From assembly GCA_017481945.1 (NCBI GenBank), contig JAFUOJ010000011.1, positions 166,633 to 230,632 on the forward strand: a stretch of DNA of 64,000 bases, in the 5' to 3' direction. Below are positions 63,805-64,000 of this stretch, piece after piece. The notes under the pieces are model-generated. The model did no database searches. It saw nothing but the letters and a program-made list of their open reading frames with translations, and was not told where the DNA came from. Every line of letters starts with the position of its first letter. Within the stretch, counting starts at the first letter, position 1. A program made the position numbers and the translations under genes. The DNA is from Parabacteroides sp. Lineage in GTDB: Bacteria; Bacteroidota; Bacteroidia; Bacteroidales; Tannerellaceae.

Positions 63805-64000
63805 CTAATATTCTTATCTCCTTTGATTATCAAAAGGTTACAAATCGCTATCAGGTATTCACATTGAGTGTGGCACCAATAAAAAAAAGAGGTAAAGGTG
63901 ACACCGTTGGACATAAAAAGCCACTTTCGGACGGCTTTTGTGTTACAGCAGTTGTGTTACACTCCTCACAAATGTGTTACACTATGAACAATAGAGTTCG
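63805..64000. other. Non-coding stretch with TGTGTTACA repeats, possible upstream region of an integrated element
   Basis: TGTGTTACA occurs at 63939, 63953 and 63973, the last two extended to the palindrome-like TGTGTTACAC, directly before an ATG at 63984 whose frame (MNNRV) runs off the window. A hairpin AAAAGCC/GGCTTTT lies at 63916-63939. Location just behind a tRNA gene suggests an integrase or element start, but this cannot be shown within the window. Confidence 0.35.

Noticed and set aside
63708-63914. 68-codon minus-strand ORF containing GFEPRTPSLKG
   Set aside because: That peptide is the well-known product of translating a tRNA gene backwards; it overlaps tRNA-Lys.

Overview
The window reads as a chromosomal segment of a Bacteroidales bacterium, most likely a Parabacteroides/Tannerella-type member (family-level inference from gene content; no 16S rRNA is present). 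Supporting signs are: many promoters of the Bacteroidetes form TAnnTTTG close to start codons with weak Shine-Dalgarno sites; a PorW/SprE-type type IX secretion (T9SS) lipoprotein plus a trypsin-like protease carrying a T9SS sorting tail; a GH92 alpha-mannosidase; a BlaI/BlaR1 pair; LytS/LytTR signalling; and a Bacteroidales-type HU-like protein. Most genes look like ordinary chromosomal core genes.

Layout. 1-5.7 kb: two tandem FKBP prolyl isomerases (the first cut by the window edge), a DUF4886 hydrolase and a glycerophosphodiesterase, the protease SppA and a DUF2461 protein. 5.9-7.9 kb: blaI and a broken M56 (BlaR1-like) peptidase running out of frame into a TPR ORF. 8.2-11.4 kb: hexuronate catabolism operon kdgK-eda-uxaC. 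11.8-19.4 kb, visibly GC-richer: HU-like protein, PorW/SprE lipoprotein, metal ABC permease, small membrane protein, aroA, GH43-like hydrolase. 19.4-24.3 kb: Rpn-type nuclease, T9SS-exported protease, OmpA-like/TPR lipoprotein. 24.4-28.5 kb: GH92 mannosidase and a partner TIM-barrel-like lipoprotein. 28.5-34.7 kb: typA, rpsO, XRE-cupin regulator with an acyl-CoA ligase, ahcY. 34.8-47.1 kb: surface-glycan region (GT4, YfhO, GT2, then a markedly AT-rich operon of DUF5672, GT10 fucosyltransferase, three GT2, a Wzx-type flippase), a degraded zeta-toxin pair and ugd. 47.8-54.1 kb: acetyltransferase-like gene, then the tight operon parE-coaD-ctpA-chrA-chrA. 54.2-60.9 kb: TolC-MacA-MacB-type efflux system with a LytS/LytTR two-component pair. 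61-64 kb: dacB, AI-2E family transporter, tRNA-Lys and a stretch that may begin an integrated element.

The most unusual observation is a recurring intergenic architecture. At seven separate loci (about 5.0, 8.0, 11.6, 16.7, 20.5, 47.4 and 60.9 kb) there is a short array of three to five units set on a strict 21-23 bp lattice. Four arrays have a 14-16 bp core with inverted arms of about 5 bp around a 4-6 bp centre; the core sequence differs from locus to locus, though two loci share a 12 bp string. The array at 20.5 kb is mirror-symmetric to the base and framed by 42 bp inverted arms, like a MITE. Minisatellite-containing MITEs with a similar repeat length have, as far as I recall, been described in Porphyromonas gingivalis, so novelty must be tested; the locus-specific core on a fixed pitch is what deserves a look.
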